Positions 53,730-63,473 are shown, numbered from the stretch's first letter. The stretch: 64,000 bases of DNA from an uncultured Hyphomonas sp. (GCF_963678195.1 NZ_OY782759.1:1674001-1738000); one strand, 5' to 3'. The notes: a model not told the origin generated them from the sequence alone. Program-made: numbers and translations.

Positions 53730-54613
53730 GCACCTCTACGCCCCACGTTTCATTTGAGTTTTTCCCGCCCAAGAGCGACGCGATGGCAAACCGACTGTGG
53801 GACACGGTACAACGCCTTGAGCCGATGGCGCCGGACTTCGTGTCTGTGACCTATGGTGCAGGCGGTTCGACCCGTGAACGGACGCATGAAACCGTCAAGC
53901 GCATTGCCCAGGAAACCAGCCTGAAACCCGCCGGACACCTGACCTGTGTGTCTGCGACGAAGGGGGAGGTGCTGGCGGTTGCGGAGGAGTATTGGCAAGC
54001 GGGCGTGAAGCATATTGTGGCGCTGAGGGGCGATCCGCCAGCAGGGATGGGAGCGAAGTTCGAGGCGCATCCGGGTGGCTTCCGCGATGCGGTGGATCTG
54101 GTGAAGGGCCTGCGCGAACACCGTCCGGAACTCGGAAAATGCTTCGAAATATCAGTGTCCTGTTACCCTGAACTCCACCCGGAAAGCCAGGGCTGGGAGG
54201 CCGAGATCGCCTATCTCAAGGCCAAACAGGATGCCGGCGCAGACCGGGCCATCACGCAATTCTTCTTCGAACCGGAGACCTATCTGAACTTCCTGGACAA
54301 GGCCCGGGCAGGCGGTGTGACCATGCCTATCGTGCCCGGTATCATGCTTCAGGCGAACTTCCGCGGACTACAGCGGATCAGTGGACTCTGTGGGGCGACG
54401 ATACCGGACTGGCTGGCGGACCTTTATGACGGCCTCGATGATGACGTGGAGACCCGCGAACTGGTCACAGCAAATGTCGCCGCCGATCTCTGCCGCAAGC
54501 TGGCGGAGCAGGGCGTCGAAAACTTTCACTTCTACACGCTGAACCGGGCGGGGCTGGCACTGTCCACCTGCCGCCTGCTCGGCCTGAAACCTCAATCGGC
54601 GGAGGCGGCCTGA
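53726..54613 (+). CDS. metF: 5,10-methylenetetrahydrofolate reductase
   Basis: A 295-residue FAD-dependent MetF that makes 5-methyltetrahydrofolate for methionine synthase. VSFEFFPPKSD at the N-terminus contains the catalytic Glu region; FVSVTYGAGGSTRERT, HIVALRGDPP and RAITQFFFEPETYLNFLDKAR-type pieces are conserved. The ATG 53726 overlaps the regulator stop (ATGA); the longer open frame from 53597 is not used. It is followed after 3 bases by the metH N-terminal gene, so reductase and synthase are made together. Confidence 0.95.
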   Translation: MSTSTPHVSFEFFPPKSDAMANRLWDTVQRLEPMAPDFVSVTYGAGGSTRERTHETVKRIAQETSLKPAGHLTCVSATKGEVLAVAEEYWQAGVKHIVALRGDPPAGMGAKFEAHPGGFRDAVDLVKGLREHRPELGKCFEISVSCYPELHPESQGWEAEIAYLKAKQDAGADRAITQFFFEPETYLNFLDKARAGGVTMPIVPGIMLQANFRGLQRISGLCGATIPDWLADLYDGLDDDVETRELVTANVAADLCRKLAEQGVENFHFYTLNRAGLALSTCRLLGLKPQSAEAA

Positions 54614-54616
54614 CTC

Positions 54617-55690
54617 ATGACCCGGCAAGAACGAATTGCAGCTCTCAAATCGGCTGCGAAAGAACGCATCCTCATTCTCGACGGATCCTGGGGGGTCATG
54701 ATCCAGCGCAGAGGCTTGGACGAGTCTGACTATCGCGGCGATCGCTTCACCGAGGCGAAATATCCCGGGCAGATGAAGGGGAACAATGACATCCTCTGCA
54801 TCACCCGGCCGGACATCGTGACCGACCTGCACAATGCCTATTATGCCGCCGGTGCCGACATTTCAGAGACGAACACGTTCAGTGCGACGGTTATCGCGCA
54901 GGATGACTACAAGCTGGATGCGGATTCCGTTCGAGACATCAATCTTGAAGGCGCACGCCTCGGCCGTGAGGCGGCGGATGAATGGACCGCAAAGGAACCG
55001 CACAAGCCGCGTTTCCTGGCTGGGTCCATCGGGCCGCTCAACAAGATGCTGTCCATGTCGTCTGACGTGAACGATCCAGGCGCACGCTCTGTGACGTTCG
55101 ACGAAGTGTATGAAGCCTATCGCCAGCAGATCCAGGCTCTGAACGAAGGCGGCGTGGACCTCTACCTGATCGAGACGATTACCGACACGCTGAACTGCAA
55201 GGCCTGCATCAAGGCGATCATGGATCTGGAAGCGGAAGGCATGGAGAAGCTGCCGATCTGGATTTCCGGCACGATTACCGACCGGTCCGGCCGCACGCTG
55301 TCCGGCCAGACGGTAGAAGCATTCTGGAACTCAGTCCGCCATGCGAAGCCCTTCGCCATCGGCTTCAATTGCGCCCTCGGGGCCGATCTGATGCGCCCGC
55401 ACATCGCGGCGCTCTCCCGCGTGGCAGACACACTCGTCGCAGCTTATCCGAATGCCGGCCTGCCGAACGAGATGGGCCAGTATGATGAGCAGCCGGAACA
55501 GACCTCCGGCGCGGTTGGCGGCTGGGCGCAGGATGGGCTGGTCAACATTCTCGGCGGCTGCTGCGGTACAACGCCCGAACATATCGCGGCCATCGCGAAA
55601 GCCGTCGAGGGCGTGAAGCCACGCGACCCCGCTCCGGAGAAACACACGATGCGCCTCGCCGGCCTTGAGCCATTCGAGGTGGCCTCGTGA
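54617..55690 (+). CDS. metH: Methionine synthase, homocysteine-binding module (MetH N-terminal part)
   Basis: A 357-residue homocysteine S-methyltransferase domain equal to the first module of cobalamin-dependent MetH. Zinc Cys ligands are in GFNCALG (about residue 253) and GGCCGTTPEH (about residue 317). ILILDGSWGVMIQRR and TNTFSATVIAQ are typical. It lacks folate, cobalamin and activation modules, which are encoded at 56112-58742. Split MetH is known in some alphaproteobacteria. Its TGA overlaps the GTG start of the cyclotransferase-like gene. Confidence 0.93.
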   Translation: MTRQERIAALKSAAKERILILDGSWGVMIQRRGLDESDYRGDRFTEAKYPGQMKGNNDILCITRPDIVTDLHNAYYAAGADISETNTFSATVIAQDDYKLDADSVRDINLEGARLGREAADEWTAKEPHKPRFLAGSIGPLNKMLSMSSDVNDPGARSVTFDEVYEAYRQQIQALNEGGVDLYLIETITDTLNCKACIKAIMDLEAEGMEKLPIWISGTITDRSGRTLSGQTVEAFWNSVRHAKPFAIGFNCALGADLMRPHIAALSRVADTLVAAYPNAGLPNEMGQYDEQPEQTSGAVGGWAQDGLVNILGGCCGTTPEHIAAIAKAVEGVKPRDPAPEKHTMRLAGLEPFEVAS

Positions 55691-56115
55691 CAAAACCACC
55701 TGTTCAGACCGGAGACCTGTTTGTCTTCTACGGCCTCCTGAAACTGGGCGCTGCCGGGCAGCCGGCGGACCTGCCGCTTGGAACGGCGGGGGCCTTTGGG
55801 GCACCCTGCCGGTTCCGTGGACGGATGGTTGACCTCGGCGGCTTTCCCGGCGTCGTGGCCGGTGATGAGCTTTGCCATGGTATCCGCTGGAGGCTGGACG
55901 ATGTTGGCATTGTCGGCCCGATGGATGAATTCGAGGATGTGACCGACGACCCGGCCACCAGCCTCTATATCCGCACGCGCATTCCGCTGTGCGACGATGC
56001 CGGCAATGAGACGGGCGAAACCGCCTGGATCTACTGGTACAACAAACCGGTCGACGGCTTCCCGGCCGTGGCCGATGGCAACTGGCCGCTCGACGCTGGA
56101 AAAACAAGAAAATGA
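55687..56115 (+). CDS. Gamma-glutamylcyclotransferase-like (AIG2 family) protein
   Basis: A 142-residue protein with the AIG2/GGCT fold. [12 protein letters not shown] near residue 10 is the nucleotide-like YG-x-L loop of the family and MDEFED near residue 79 supplies the conserved acidic residue; YIRTRIPL follows as in Y-x-R of the family. It starts with GTG overlapping the metH N-terminal stop and ends overlapping the metH C-terminal start (ATGA), so it is inserted exactly between the two halves. The family forms pyroglutamate from gamma-glutamyl amines; whether that activity is kept is unknown. Confidence 0.78.
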   Translation: MTKPPVQTGDLFVFYGLLKLGAAGQPADLPLGTAGAFGAPCRFRGRMVDLGGFPGVVAGDELCHGIRWRLDDVGIVGPMDEFEDVTDDPATSLYIRTRIPLCDDAGNETGETAWIYWYNKPVDGFPAVADGNWPLDAGKTRK

Positions 56116-58742
56116 CAACATCAGCTTCCCAATCCTTCGTGAACGTTGGTGAACGTACCAACGTCACGGGCTCCGCCGTATTCCGCCGCATGATCACGGA
56201 GGGCCGCTATGCGGACGCCGTCGAGGTCGCGCGCCAGCAGGTGGAGAACGGTGCGCAGGTGATCGACGTCAATATGGACGAAGGCATGCTGGACGGTGCC
56301 GAGGCCATGCGCACCTTCCTGAACCTGATCGCCGCCGAGCCGGACATCGCCCGCGTGCCGGTTATGATCGACAGTTCAAAATGGGAGGTGATTGAGGCGG
56401 GCCTGAAATGCGTTCAGGGCAAGTGCATTGTGAACTCGATTTCCATGAAGGAGGGCGAGGACACGTTCCGCGAGCAGGCGGCAAAGTGCCTGTCCTACGG
56501 GGCAGCTGTTGTCGTTATGGCTTTTGATGAAGTCGGGCAGGCGGACACGAAAGACCGGAAGGTCGAGATCTGCCAGAGGGCGTTTCATATCCTGACCGAA
56601 GATGTCGGCTTTCCAGCGGAGGATATCATCTTCGACCCCAACATCTTTGCTGTGGCGACGGGGATCGAGGAACACAACAACTATGCGGTCGACTTCATCG
56701 AAGCCACGCGCATCATCCGCGAAACCTGCCCGGGGTGCCATATCTCCGGCGGCCTCTCGAACGTGTCGTTCAGCTTCCGAGGAAACGAGCCCGTGCGCCG
56801 TGCGATGCACTCTGTGTTCCTTTATCACGCCATTCCGGCGGGCATGGACATGGGGATCGTCAATGCTGGCCAGTTGGACATTTATGACGACATCCCTGCC
56901 GCACTGCGGGAGCGCGTGGAAGATGTCATCCTCAATCGCCGCGAAGACGCGACCGAACGTCTGATCGAGATTGCCGAAGGCCTGAAAGGGCAGAAGGGCA
57001 AAACGGCGGTAAAGGATCTGTCCTGGCGCGAGGCGCCGGTGAACAAACGCCTGGAGCATGCGCTCGTTCACGGAATTACTGAGTTCATCGATCAGGATAC
57101 GGAGGAGGCTCGCCAGCAGGTGGAGCGTCCTCTGCATGTGATCGAAGGCCCGCTGATGGACGGCATGAATGTCGTCGGCGACCTGTTCGGATCCGGCAAG
57201 ATGTTCCTGCCTCAGGTGGTGAAGTCCGCCCGCGTGATGAAACAGGCCGTCGCCTGGCTCGAACCCTATATGGAAGAAGAGAAGCAGCGCCTCGGCACAG
57301 TGGATGTCTCCAATGGCAAAGTACTGATGGCGACCGTGAAAGGCGATGTGCACGACATCGGTAAAAACATTGTCGGGGTGGTTCTGGCCTGTAACGGGTA
57401 TGAGATTCTCGACCTCGGCGTCATGGTGCCAGCGGAGACGATCCTCGATACGGCTGCCAAGGAGAACGTTGATGTCATCGGCCTGTCCGGCCTGATTACG
57501 CCCAGCCTGGACGAGATGGTCTATGTGGCGGCTGAAATGGAGCGGCGCGGTATGGTGCAGCCGCTTCTGATCGGCGGGGCGACGACGAGTCCGGCGCACA
57601 CGGCTGTGAAGATCGACCCTGTGATCAAAACGGCTCCGGTTCTGCATGTGACCGATGCCAGTCGCGCTGTCGGTGTCGTCAGCGCGCTGCTCAGCGCCGG
57701 TGAGAAACAGGGCCTGGTCGAGCAGACGCGGGCCCGGTACCTGCGTATGCGGGAATCCCGTCAGGGCGGTCCGCCCAAGCCACGCCTGCCGATTGAAGTT
57801 GCGAGAGAGAAAGCGCTGCAGCCCGATTGGGATTCCTATGACAGGCCCGCGCCGACGTTCAGCGGTGTGCAGACATTCGAAGACATCGATCTGGCGACAC
57901 TTGCGCGCTACATTGACTGGACGCCGTATTTCTCTGCCTGGGACCTTGCCGGGAAGTATCCGGCGATCCTGGAAGACAAGATCGTCGGGGAAGCCGCGAC
58001 AACGCTCTGGCATGATACTCAGGCCATGATGCAGCAACTTGTCGGTGAGGCGTGGCTGAAACCGAAAGCTGTTGTTGGCTTCTGGAGGGCCAATCGCGAC
58101 GGAGACGATATACGCCTTGAGACAGGGGATGTCTTCCATACACTCCGCCAGCAGATGGAGAAGGATAACACGCGCGCGAATTTCGCGATGTCCGACTTTG
58201 TCGCGCCGGAAGGCGAGGACTGGATCGGTGGCTTTTGCGTAACAGCCGGTGGCGAAGCAGAAGCGATTGCGACAGGTTTTGCGAAGAAGGGCGACGATTA
58301 TTCCTCCATCATGGTGAAGGCGTTGGCCGACCGTTTCGCAGAAGCCATGGCGGAGTATATGCACGAGCGTGTGCGCCGCGAGCTGTGGGCTTATGCACCG
58401 GAAGAGGCGCTGACGGAAAAAGACCTCATCGCCGAGAAGTATCAGGGTATCCGCCCGGCGCCCGGCTATCCGAGCCAGCCGGATCATACCGAGAAGGAAA
58501 CCCTGTTCCGCCTGCTGGATGCTGAGAACCGGATCGGCGTGTCGCTGACGTCCAGTTTCGCCATGACGCCGGCGGCCAGCGTTTCCGGGATGTACTTCGC
58601 GCATCCGGAAGCGGTCTATTTCGCCGTCGGCCGGATCGAGAAGGATCAGGTTGAGGATTATGCCCGCCGGAAGGGCTGGGACCAGCGCACGGCAGAGCGA
58701 TGGCTGGCGCCAATCCTCAATTACGACCCTTTCGCGGCCTGA
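56112..58742 (+). CDS. metH: Methionine synthase, folate/cobalamin/activation modules (MetH C-terminal part)
   Basis: An 876-residue protein holding the remaining three MetH modules: pterin-binding domain from [12 protein letters not shown] (residue 10), cobalamin cap and B12-binding domain with [12 protein letters not shown] (DxHxxG, about residue 411), and the C-terminal SAM-binding activation domain ([15 protein letters not shown], about residue 780). With the upstream 357-residue protein it totals about the length of a single MetH. It methylates homocysteine using 5-methyltetrahydrofolate. Being cobalamin-dependent, it ties the operon to B12 supply; a CobT-like gene lies 2.4 kb downstream. 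Confidence 0.95.
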   Translation: MTTSASQSFVNVGERTNVTGSAVFRRMITEGRYADAVEVARQQVENGAQVIDVNMDEGMLDGAEAMRTFLNLIAAEPDIARVPVMIDSSKWEVIEAGLKCVQGKCIVNSISMKEGEDTFREQAAKCLSYGAAVVVMAFDEVGQADTKDRKVEICQRAFHILTEDVGFPAEDIIFDPNIFAVATGIEEHNNYAVDFIEATRIIRETCPGCHISGGLSNVSFSFRGNEPVRRAMHSVFLYHAIPAGMDMGIVNAGQLDIYDDIPAALRERVEDVILNRREDATERLIEIAEGLKGQKGKTAVKDLSWREAPVNKRLEHALVHGITEFIDQDTEEARQQVERPLHVIEGPLMDGMNVVGDLFGSGKMFLPQVVKSARVMKQAVAWLEPYMEEEKQRLGTVDVSNGKVLMATVKGDVHDIGKNIVGVVLACNGYEILDLGVMVPAETILDTAAKENVDVIGLSGLITPSLDEMVYVAAEMERRGMVQPLLIGGATTSPAHTAVKIDPVIKTAPVLHVTDASRAVGVVSALLSAGEKQGLVEQTRARYLRMRESRQGGPPKPRLPIEVAREKALQPDWDSYDRPAPTFSGVQTFEDIDLATLARYIDWTPYFSAWDLAGKYPAILEDKIVGEAATTLWHDTQAMMQQLVGEAWLKPKAVVGFWRANRDGDDIRLETGDVFHTLRQQMEKDNTRANFAMSDFVAPEGEDWIGGFCVTAGGEAEAIATGFAKKGDDYSSIMVKALADRFAEAMAEYMHERVRRELWAYAPEEALTEKDLIAEKYQGIRPAPGYPSQPDHTEKETLFRLLDAENRIGVSLTSSFAMTPAASVSGMYFAHPEAVYFAVGRIEKDQVEDYARRKGWDQRTAERWLAPILNYDPFAA

Positions 58743-58831
58743 GTTTTCGGTTTTCGCCGCCTCGGTGACTGGAAGGCAGGCTGCGAGTCGCCTAAACAGG
58801 AGTGGTGTCCACGGGAAGGGGCGGAGCCATC

Positions 58832-60256
58832 ATGACAGAGAAGCCTCTTCTGGGGGAAAACGCGAAGATTGTCGCAACGCTTGGCCCGGGCAGCCGTTCT
58901 CCGAAAGAGGTGGTGGCACTGGCCTATGCGGGGGTGGACGTCTTTCGCCTGAACTTCAGCCATGGCGAGCACGCCGCTCACCTCGAAGCGCTTCAGGCTG
59001 TGCGCGCTGCAGAGGCAAAAACCGGCCGGCCGCTGGCCGTTCTGGCAGACCTGCAGGGGCCGAAAGTCCGCGTTGGGAAGTTTCCGGACGGGAGTCTGCG
59101 TCTCGGCTTCCGGAAAGAATACGACATCGTGGCGGCCGAAGAGAGCGCTGACGAGAACACGATCCCGGTGCCGCACGCGGAGATCGTCGGGATTCTCGAA
59201 GAAGGTGACACGATCCTCGTCGATGACGGGAAGCTGATCCTGACGGTGACAGAGGCGGGGAAAACGCCGAAGGTCCGGGCGGAAGTACCGGGCAAGCTTT
59301 CCGACAAGAAGGGCTTTACTGTTCGCGGTAAACCGCTCCCCGTTCGTGCACTGACAGAAAAGGATCGGGCTGATCTGGATTTCGCTTTGGAGATCGGCGT
59401 CGACATCGTTGCGCTCTCTTTTGTGCAGAGCGTCTCAGACGTTGAAGAAGTGAAAGCCATCATTGCCGGGCGCGCGCCGCTGGTCTCCAAACTGGAAAAG
59501 CCCGCGGCGATCACAAATCTGGAAGCCATCGTGGAGGCATCCGACGCGGTCATGGTTGCGCGGGGTGACCTCGGGGTTGAGTTTGCACCGGAAGATGTGC
59601 CGGTCATCCAGCGCCGGATTGTGCGGGTGGCGCGATCGCGCGGGCGTCCGGTCATCGTCGCGACGCAAATGCTGGAATCCATGATCGAGAATGCGGCGCC
59701 CACCCGGGCGGAAGCTTCTGATGTGGCAACAGCGATCTATCAGGGCGCCGATGCCGTGATGCTGTCGGCAGAGACGGCTGTGGGCCGGCACCCGGCGACC
59801 GCTGTGGCCATCATGTCCAGGATCATACGCGCAACGGAATCCGCAGAAGACTATCGCCAGTCCATTGCTCAGTTCGCCGGTACAGAGGCCGAAGCATCAG
59901 CTGTGGATGTCGTGGCAGCAACCGCTCAGGCGATGGCCTCTGCTGAAGGGGCGGGCGCGCTTGCGCTCAGAACCGGCGCGTTTGACCGGCTGGCCAGATT
60001 CTCCCGTGTGCGTGGCCCGGCACCGATCCTGTACGGTTCGCTGGATGACCGACGCTTGCGGCAAGCCTGCTTGCTGTGGGGCGTGCATCCGCAGCGCCTC
60101 AACGCCGGCGCGACCTATTGGTATCGTGACCTCATGGAGGCTGCCGGCCTCAAGGGCCGTGTCGCCTATGCGCGCTGGTCCGGGGATGAGGCGCGTTTCG
60201 CCTGGGAAGTCGGCGTCGGCAAGGGCGAAGACGGAAAGCCGATCACTGGCGTATGA
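58832..60256 (+). CDS. pyk: Pyruvate kinase
   Basis: A 474-residue pyruvate kinase (phosphoenolpyruvate + ADP to pyruvate + ATP). KIVATLGPGSRSP, FRLNFSHGEH (about residue 33), the active-site Lys in VSKLEKPAA, MVARGDLGVEF (about residue 245) and IVATQMLESMI are all present. ATG 58832 follows GGAG; an in-frame ATG at 58802 is less likely. It is separated from metH by about 90 bases, so it probably has its own promoter. Its end overlaps the convergent retropepsin-like gene by 14 bases. Confidence 0.96.
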   Translation: MTEKPLLGENAKIVATLGPGSRSPKEVVALAYAGVDVFRLNFSHGEHAAHLEALQAVRAAEAKTGRPLAVLADLQGPKVRVGKFPDGSLRLGFRKEYDIVAAEESADENTIPVPHAEIVGILEEGDTILVDDGKLILTVTEAGKTPKVRAEVPGKLSDKKGFTVRGKPLPVRALTEKDRADLDFALEIGVDIVALSFVQSVSDVEEVKAIIAGRAPLVSKLEKPAAITNLEAIVEASDAVMVARGDLGVEFAPEDVPVIQRRIVRVARSRGRPVIVATQMLESMIENAAPTRAEASDVATAIYQGADAVMLSAETAVGRHPATAVAIMSRIIRATESAEDYRQSIAQFAGTEAEASAVDVVAATAQAMASAEGAGALALRTGAFDRLARFSRVRGPAPILYGSLDDRRLRQACLLWGVHPQRLNAGATYWYRDLMEAAGLKGRVAYARWSGDEARFAWEVGVGKGEDGKPITGV

Positions 60257-60782
60257 TCAGCGTGTCGCCTTTGAACTCGTAGGAATAGAGTTCGCCGAGG
60301 AAACTCATGCCGAGCAGGGATTGCTCCAATCCCTCTTTCAGCACCATGGCGCTGACGTCTTCCATCTCGACGCGGCCAATACGCACCCGGTCCAGCACGA
60401 TGTAGGCCCCTTTGGTCAGGCCACCGGCGGTGCGCACCTCATTGTCAAATTCCAGCTCTGCCGGATTGAGGCCGATCCTCTGGGCATCGTGCAGTGTCAG
60501 GGCAATGATGCTGGCGCCTGTATCCACCATGAACCTGACATCGGTTCCCTGCACATCTGCCCGGGTCCAGTAATGACCATCCGCTTCGCGGCTGATGATC
60601 GCGGCCTTGTCGAAGTTTGCCCTTGGGCGTGTGCTGACGTCCGTGGGGGCAGAATTGGTCAGTGACGCGGCTGCCGGTGTTGCGCCGCCCATGGCATCTG
60701 TTTTCGGGACGACGAAAAAGACCGCGGTCGCAGCGATCAGAAGCGCGGCGGCGAGCATGGGCAAGATATGTCGGGCGTACAT
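60243..60782 (-). CDS. Retropepsin-like aspartic protease, membrane-anchored
   Basis: A 179-residue clan-AA aspartic protease of the single-lobe bacterial type (TIGR02281-like). One N-terminal membrane helix (LPMLAAALLIAATAVFFVV) is followed by a linker and a retropepsin fold with the catalytic DTG in FMVDTGASIIALT (about residue 98); the flap and GGLTKGAYIVLDRVRIG are typical. It acts as a dimer and lies in the periplasm. ATG 60782 overlaps the end of the upstream DUF1289 gene region by a few bases only in spacing terms (stop at 60787). The substrate is unknown. Confidence 0.85.
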   Translation of the reverse strand: MYARHILPMLAAALLIAATAVFFVVPKTDAMGGATPAAASLTNSAPTDVSTRPRANFDKAAIISREADGHYWTRADVQGTDVRFMVDTGASIIALTLHDAQRIGLNPAELEFDNEVRTAGGLTKGAYIVLDRVRIGRVEMEDVSAMVLKEGLEQSLLGMSFLGELYSYEFKGDTLIIRQ

Positions 60783-60786
60783 GGCG

Positions 60787-60981
60787 TCAGCGCTTCCCCA
60801 GAGCCTCCAGTTTGCCGATCCGGTCAGGCAGTTCGCAGAGAACGCTTTCGCGGCCAGTTTCCCCCATGGCGACCCATTGGCCAATTTCTTTCAACGTGCG
60901 GCCGCAGCCTAGGCACCAGCCTGTTGAGGCGTCAACTGCGCACACGTTGATACATGGGGACTTTATCGGTTCGCGAGACAT
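60787..60981 (-). CDS. DUF1289 cysteine-rich small protein
   Basis: A 64-residue protein with four Cys in the pattern SPCINVCAVDASTGWCLGCGRT (pieces CINVC and CLGC), the DUF1289 signature; WVAMGETGRESVL follows. The spacing suggests a small metal or Fe-S site. AGGGTATATTG precedes the ATG at 60981; a longer frame to 61041 is not preferred. It is upstream of the retropepsin gene on the same strand (4-base gap) and divergent from the CobT-like gene. The function is unknown. Confidence 0.85.
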   Translation of the reverse strand: MSREPIKSPCINVCAVDASTGWCLGCGRTLKEIGQWVAMGETGRESVLCELPDRIGKLEALGKR

Positions 60982-61119
60982 CAATATACCCTGTGGCCTG
61001 TGCGGGTTGCGGGGCGGAGTGTATAATCGGCAAGGTAACAAATCCTTGTCATACAGCCACCTTGCAACCTGCTAATATGACGTGTGTAACGCGTCAGAGA
61101 AATGCAGGAGTAAACAAAC

Positions 61120-62121
61120 GTGCCAGAACCTGTTCGCGAAGGCTCACCATTGGCGGATGTGCGTGCGCTCATCATGAGCGCGCCGCCCCCCGCGACAGAA
61201 CCTGGTAAACAGGTCCGCGAAGCCCTGCTCGGAATGGGCCGGGAAGGGGATTTCGGGCGTCTGGGCGAGGCTGCAGAGTGGCTTGCGAACTGGCAGAACC
61301 GGTATCCGCCGCGCATCGAAAAACCAACACTTGCCATTTTTGCAGGCTCTCACGGCATTGTTGAGGAAGGCGTTTCCATGTCTTCCAACAGCGATACGCA
61401 GGCACATGTGGATGCACTCAGGGAAGGACGCGCGCCGCTTTCGGCCATCGCGACACAGGCTGGAGCTTCCATTCGGGTCTTTGAACTAGCTCTGGACAAG
61501 CCGACGCCGAGCATCGCCGAAACGGCTGCCATGTCCGAAAAAGAGTGCGCGGCGACCATCGCCTATGGTTTCGAGGCGACGGAAGACCATCCTGATCTGC
61601 TGGCGCTCGCGGTGGCGGGTGCGGGTGTGGGGACAGCTGCCGCGGCCGTTGCCTGCGCGCTGTATGGCGGGTCGCCTGACTACTGGGTCCGCCCCAGCAG
61701 CCAGACGACAGCAACCCTTGCCCGCAAGCGGATCGATCTCGTCAGCCGGGCGCTGACCCTGCACCGCGGTCACCTGTCGGATCCGCTGGAAGCGCTGCGC
61801 TGCCTTGGCGGGCGGGAGCTTGCAGCGTGCGTCGGGGCCATCATCGCGGCGCGGCATCAGGGAATTCCCGTCGTTCTGGACGGTTTCGCAACAACGATCG
61901 CCGCGGGTGTGGTGCATGCCATCGACCCGAAAGCAATCAGCCATTGCCTGGCGTCGCACATCACGCGCCGGCCGGCACATGAGGCTGCGCTGGAGCGGTT
62001 GGGTCTGAAACCACTCATGCAGATGGAGTTCCAAACAGGGGGCGGCCTGGGATCAGCCTCGGCCATTGGCTTGCTGAAAACGGCCTGCGCGCCCTTCATC
62101 GCAGAGCCGGCATCGACCTGA
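61120..62121 (+). CDS. CobT-like nicotinate-nucleotide:dimethylbenzimidazole phosphoribosyltransferase homologue
   Basis: A 333-residue CobT-family protein; CobT makes alpha-ribazole phosphate for the lower ligand of cobalamin. The fold signatures FAGSHGIVEEGVS, DPLEALRCLGGRELAA and VVLDGFATTIAA are clear. Two catalytic positions look changed: the region equivalent to the GExGxxNTT loop reads VAGAGVGTAAAA (no Glu), and the C-terminal LGEG-T/S-G loop reads TGGGLGSASA (Glu replaced by Gly). It may therefore be inactive in the standard reaction or use another substrate. Start is GTG 61120 after AGGAG. It is divergent from the DUF1289 gene. Confidence 0.8.
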   Translation: MPEPVREGSPLADVRALIMSAPPPATEPGKQVREALLGMGREGDFGRLGEAAEWLANWQNRYPPRIEKPTLAIFAGSHGIVEEGVSMSSNSDTQAHVDALREGRAPLSAIATQAGASIRVFELALDKPTPSIAETAAMSEKECAATIAYGFEATEDHPDLLALAVAGAGVGTAAAAVACALYGGSPDYWVRPSSQTTATLARKRIDLVSRALTLHRGHLSDPLEALRCLGGRELAACVGAIIAARHQGIPVVLDGFATTIAAGVVHAIDPKAISHCLASHITRRPAHEAALERLGLKPLMQMEFQTGGGLGSASAIGLLKTACAPFIAEPAST

Positions 62122-62154
62122 CGCAGGGTCATCTGCGACTTATATGCGACTTCG

Positions 62155-62175
62155 TTTACGTTGACGTTCGCGTCA
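62155..62175. promoter_or_regulatory. Candidate operator upstream of acyl-CoA dehydrogenase
   Basis: TGACG-TTCG-CGTCA (62162-62175) is a palindrome preceded by TTTACGT (62155-62161), giving repeated ACG/GACG elements 80-100 bases before the start. The pattern recalls MerR/TetR-type sites of acyl-CoA catabolism genes but the regulator is not identified. Confidence 0.35.
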
Positions 62176-62254
62176 CCTTGCCAGCCAATACAAATGACTG
62201 ACATAGAGAGCGTGTGCCTGGCAGCAGGATCAGACCGTTTCGGAGGAGCACGTA

Positions 62255-63445
62255 ATGAATCTGGAGTTTACACCGGAAGAGATCGAATTCCGTAAGGAAG
62301 TTCGGGCCTTCATTGAAGAGAATTATCCCAAGGAGCTGGTTGGAACCGGCACACGCGAGGATCTGAGCCGCGAGCAATTCCTCGCCTGGCACAAAATCCT
62401 CGGCAAAAAAGGCTGGTCCGTTCCGGCATGGCCGGAGAAATACGGCGGCACAGGCTGGACCTCGACCCAGAAATATATCTGGGGTGAAGAGAATGCGCGC
62501 ATGGATGCAATCATGCCGCTGCCGTTCGGCGTCTCCATGGTTGGCCCGGTGATCTACACCTTCGGCAATGAAGAACAAAAGGCAAAGCACCTGCCGGGCA
62601 TTCGCTCGGGCGATGTCTGGTGGTGCCAGGGTTATTCCGAGCCGGGCGCAGGGTCGGACCTCGCAAGCGTGAAGACCACAGCCGTCCGCGATGGCGACCA
62701 TTACGTCATCAATGGCCAGAAAACCTGGACCACGCTGGCCCAGCATGCCGATTGGGGCTTCTTTCTGTGCCGGACGGACCCGAACGCGAAAGCCCAGGAA
62801 GGCATTTCGTTTATCCTCGTCGACATGAAGACGCCGGGCATTGAAGTGCGCCCGATCAAGCTGATCGACGGTACGCATGAAGTGAACGAGACCTGGCTGA
62901 CGGATGTCCGCGTTCCGGTCGAGAACCTTGTCGGCGAAGAGAACAAGGGCTGGACCTATGCCAAGTTCCTGCTCGCGCACGAACGTTCCGGTATCGCCGG
63001 CGTTGCCCGCTCCAAGCGCGGCATCGAACGCCTTCGTGACATCGCCACTCAGGAAACCGTTGACGGTACACCTTTGATCGAAACGCCGGAATTCGCGCGC
63101 AAGATCAGCCAGCTTGAGATCGATCTGACCGCGCTCGAATTCACCGAGCTTCGTACGCTCGCGTCCGAAGCGGCTGGCAAAGGGCCGGGACCGGAAAGTT
63201 CCATCCTGAAAGTGAAGGGTACCGAGGTGCAGCAGCGCCTGACGGAACTCACGCTGGAAGCCGTCAATCATTACGGCGCGCCGTACGCTTATGGCATGGA
63301 AGCCACCGGCAATGGCGCTGGCATCGGTCCGGACTATGCGGACTTTGCGGCCGAGACGTATTTCAACATGCGGAAGACGTCGATCTATGGCGGCTCCAAC
63401 GAAATTCAGCGCAACATCATCACGAAAATGATCCTGGGCCTTTAA
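62255..63445 (+). CDS. Acyl-CoA dehydrogenase, PimC-like large subunit
   Basis: A 396-residue FAD acyl-CoA dehydrogenase. WWCQGYSEPGAGSDLASV (about residue 128) binds FAD/substrate, and YGGSNEIQRNIITKMILG is the C-terminal signature. The length and sequence style (EFRKEVRAFIEENYPKEL; GEENARMDAIMPLP) match the large subunit of heteromeric enzymes such as pimeloyl-CoA dehydrogenase PimC. The usual catalytic Glu position cannot be fixed by eye. It is followed after 28 bases by the start of a second, smaller-type dehydrogenase. Likely a fatty, dicarboxylic or sterol-side-chain acyl-CoA substrate. Confidence 0.9.
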   Translation: MNLEFTPEEIEFRKEVRAFIEENYPKELVGTGTREDLSREQFLAWHKILGKKGWSVPAWPEKYGGTGWTSTQKYIWGEENARMDAIMPLPFGVSMVGPVIYTFGNEEQKAKHLPGIRSGDVWWCQGYSEPGAGSDLASVKTTAVRDGDHYVINGQKTWTTLAQHADWGFFLCRTDPNAKAQEGISFILVDMKTPGIEVRPIKLIDGTHEVNETWLTDVRVPVENLVGEENKGWTYAKFLLAHERSGIAGVARSKRGIERLRDIATQETVDGTPLIETPEFARKISQLEIDLTALEFTELRTLASEAAGKGPGPESSILKVKGTEVQQRLTELTLEAVNHYGAPYAYGMEATGNGAGIGPDYADFAAETYFNMRKTSIYGGSNEIQRNIITKMILGL

Positions 63446-63473
63446 GCCCGAGGCCAGAGAGGAAACGACTCAA

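Noticed and set aside
56376-58604. A 742-codon open frame on the minus strand across metH
   Set aside because: It is the antisense shadow of a gene with intact MetH motifs in GC-rich DNA; no ribosome-binding site or family is visible.
54617-58742. metH as a pseudogene broken by an insertion
   Set aside because: All modules and catalytic motifs are intact and the junctions are tidy 4-base overlaps.
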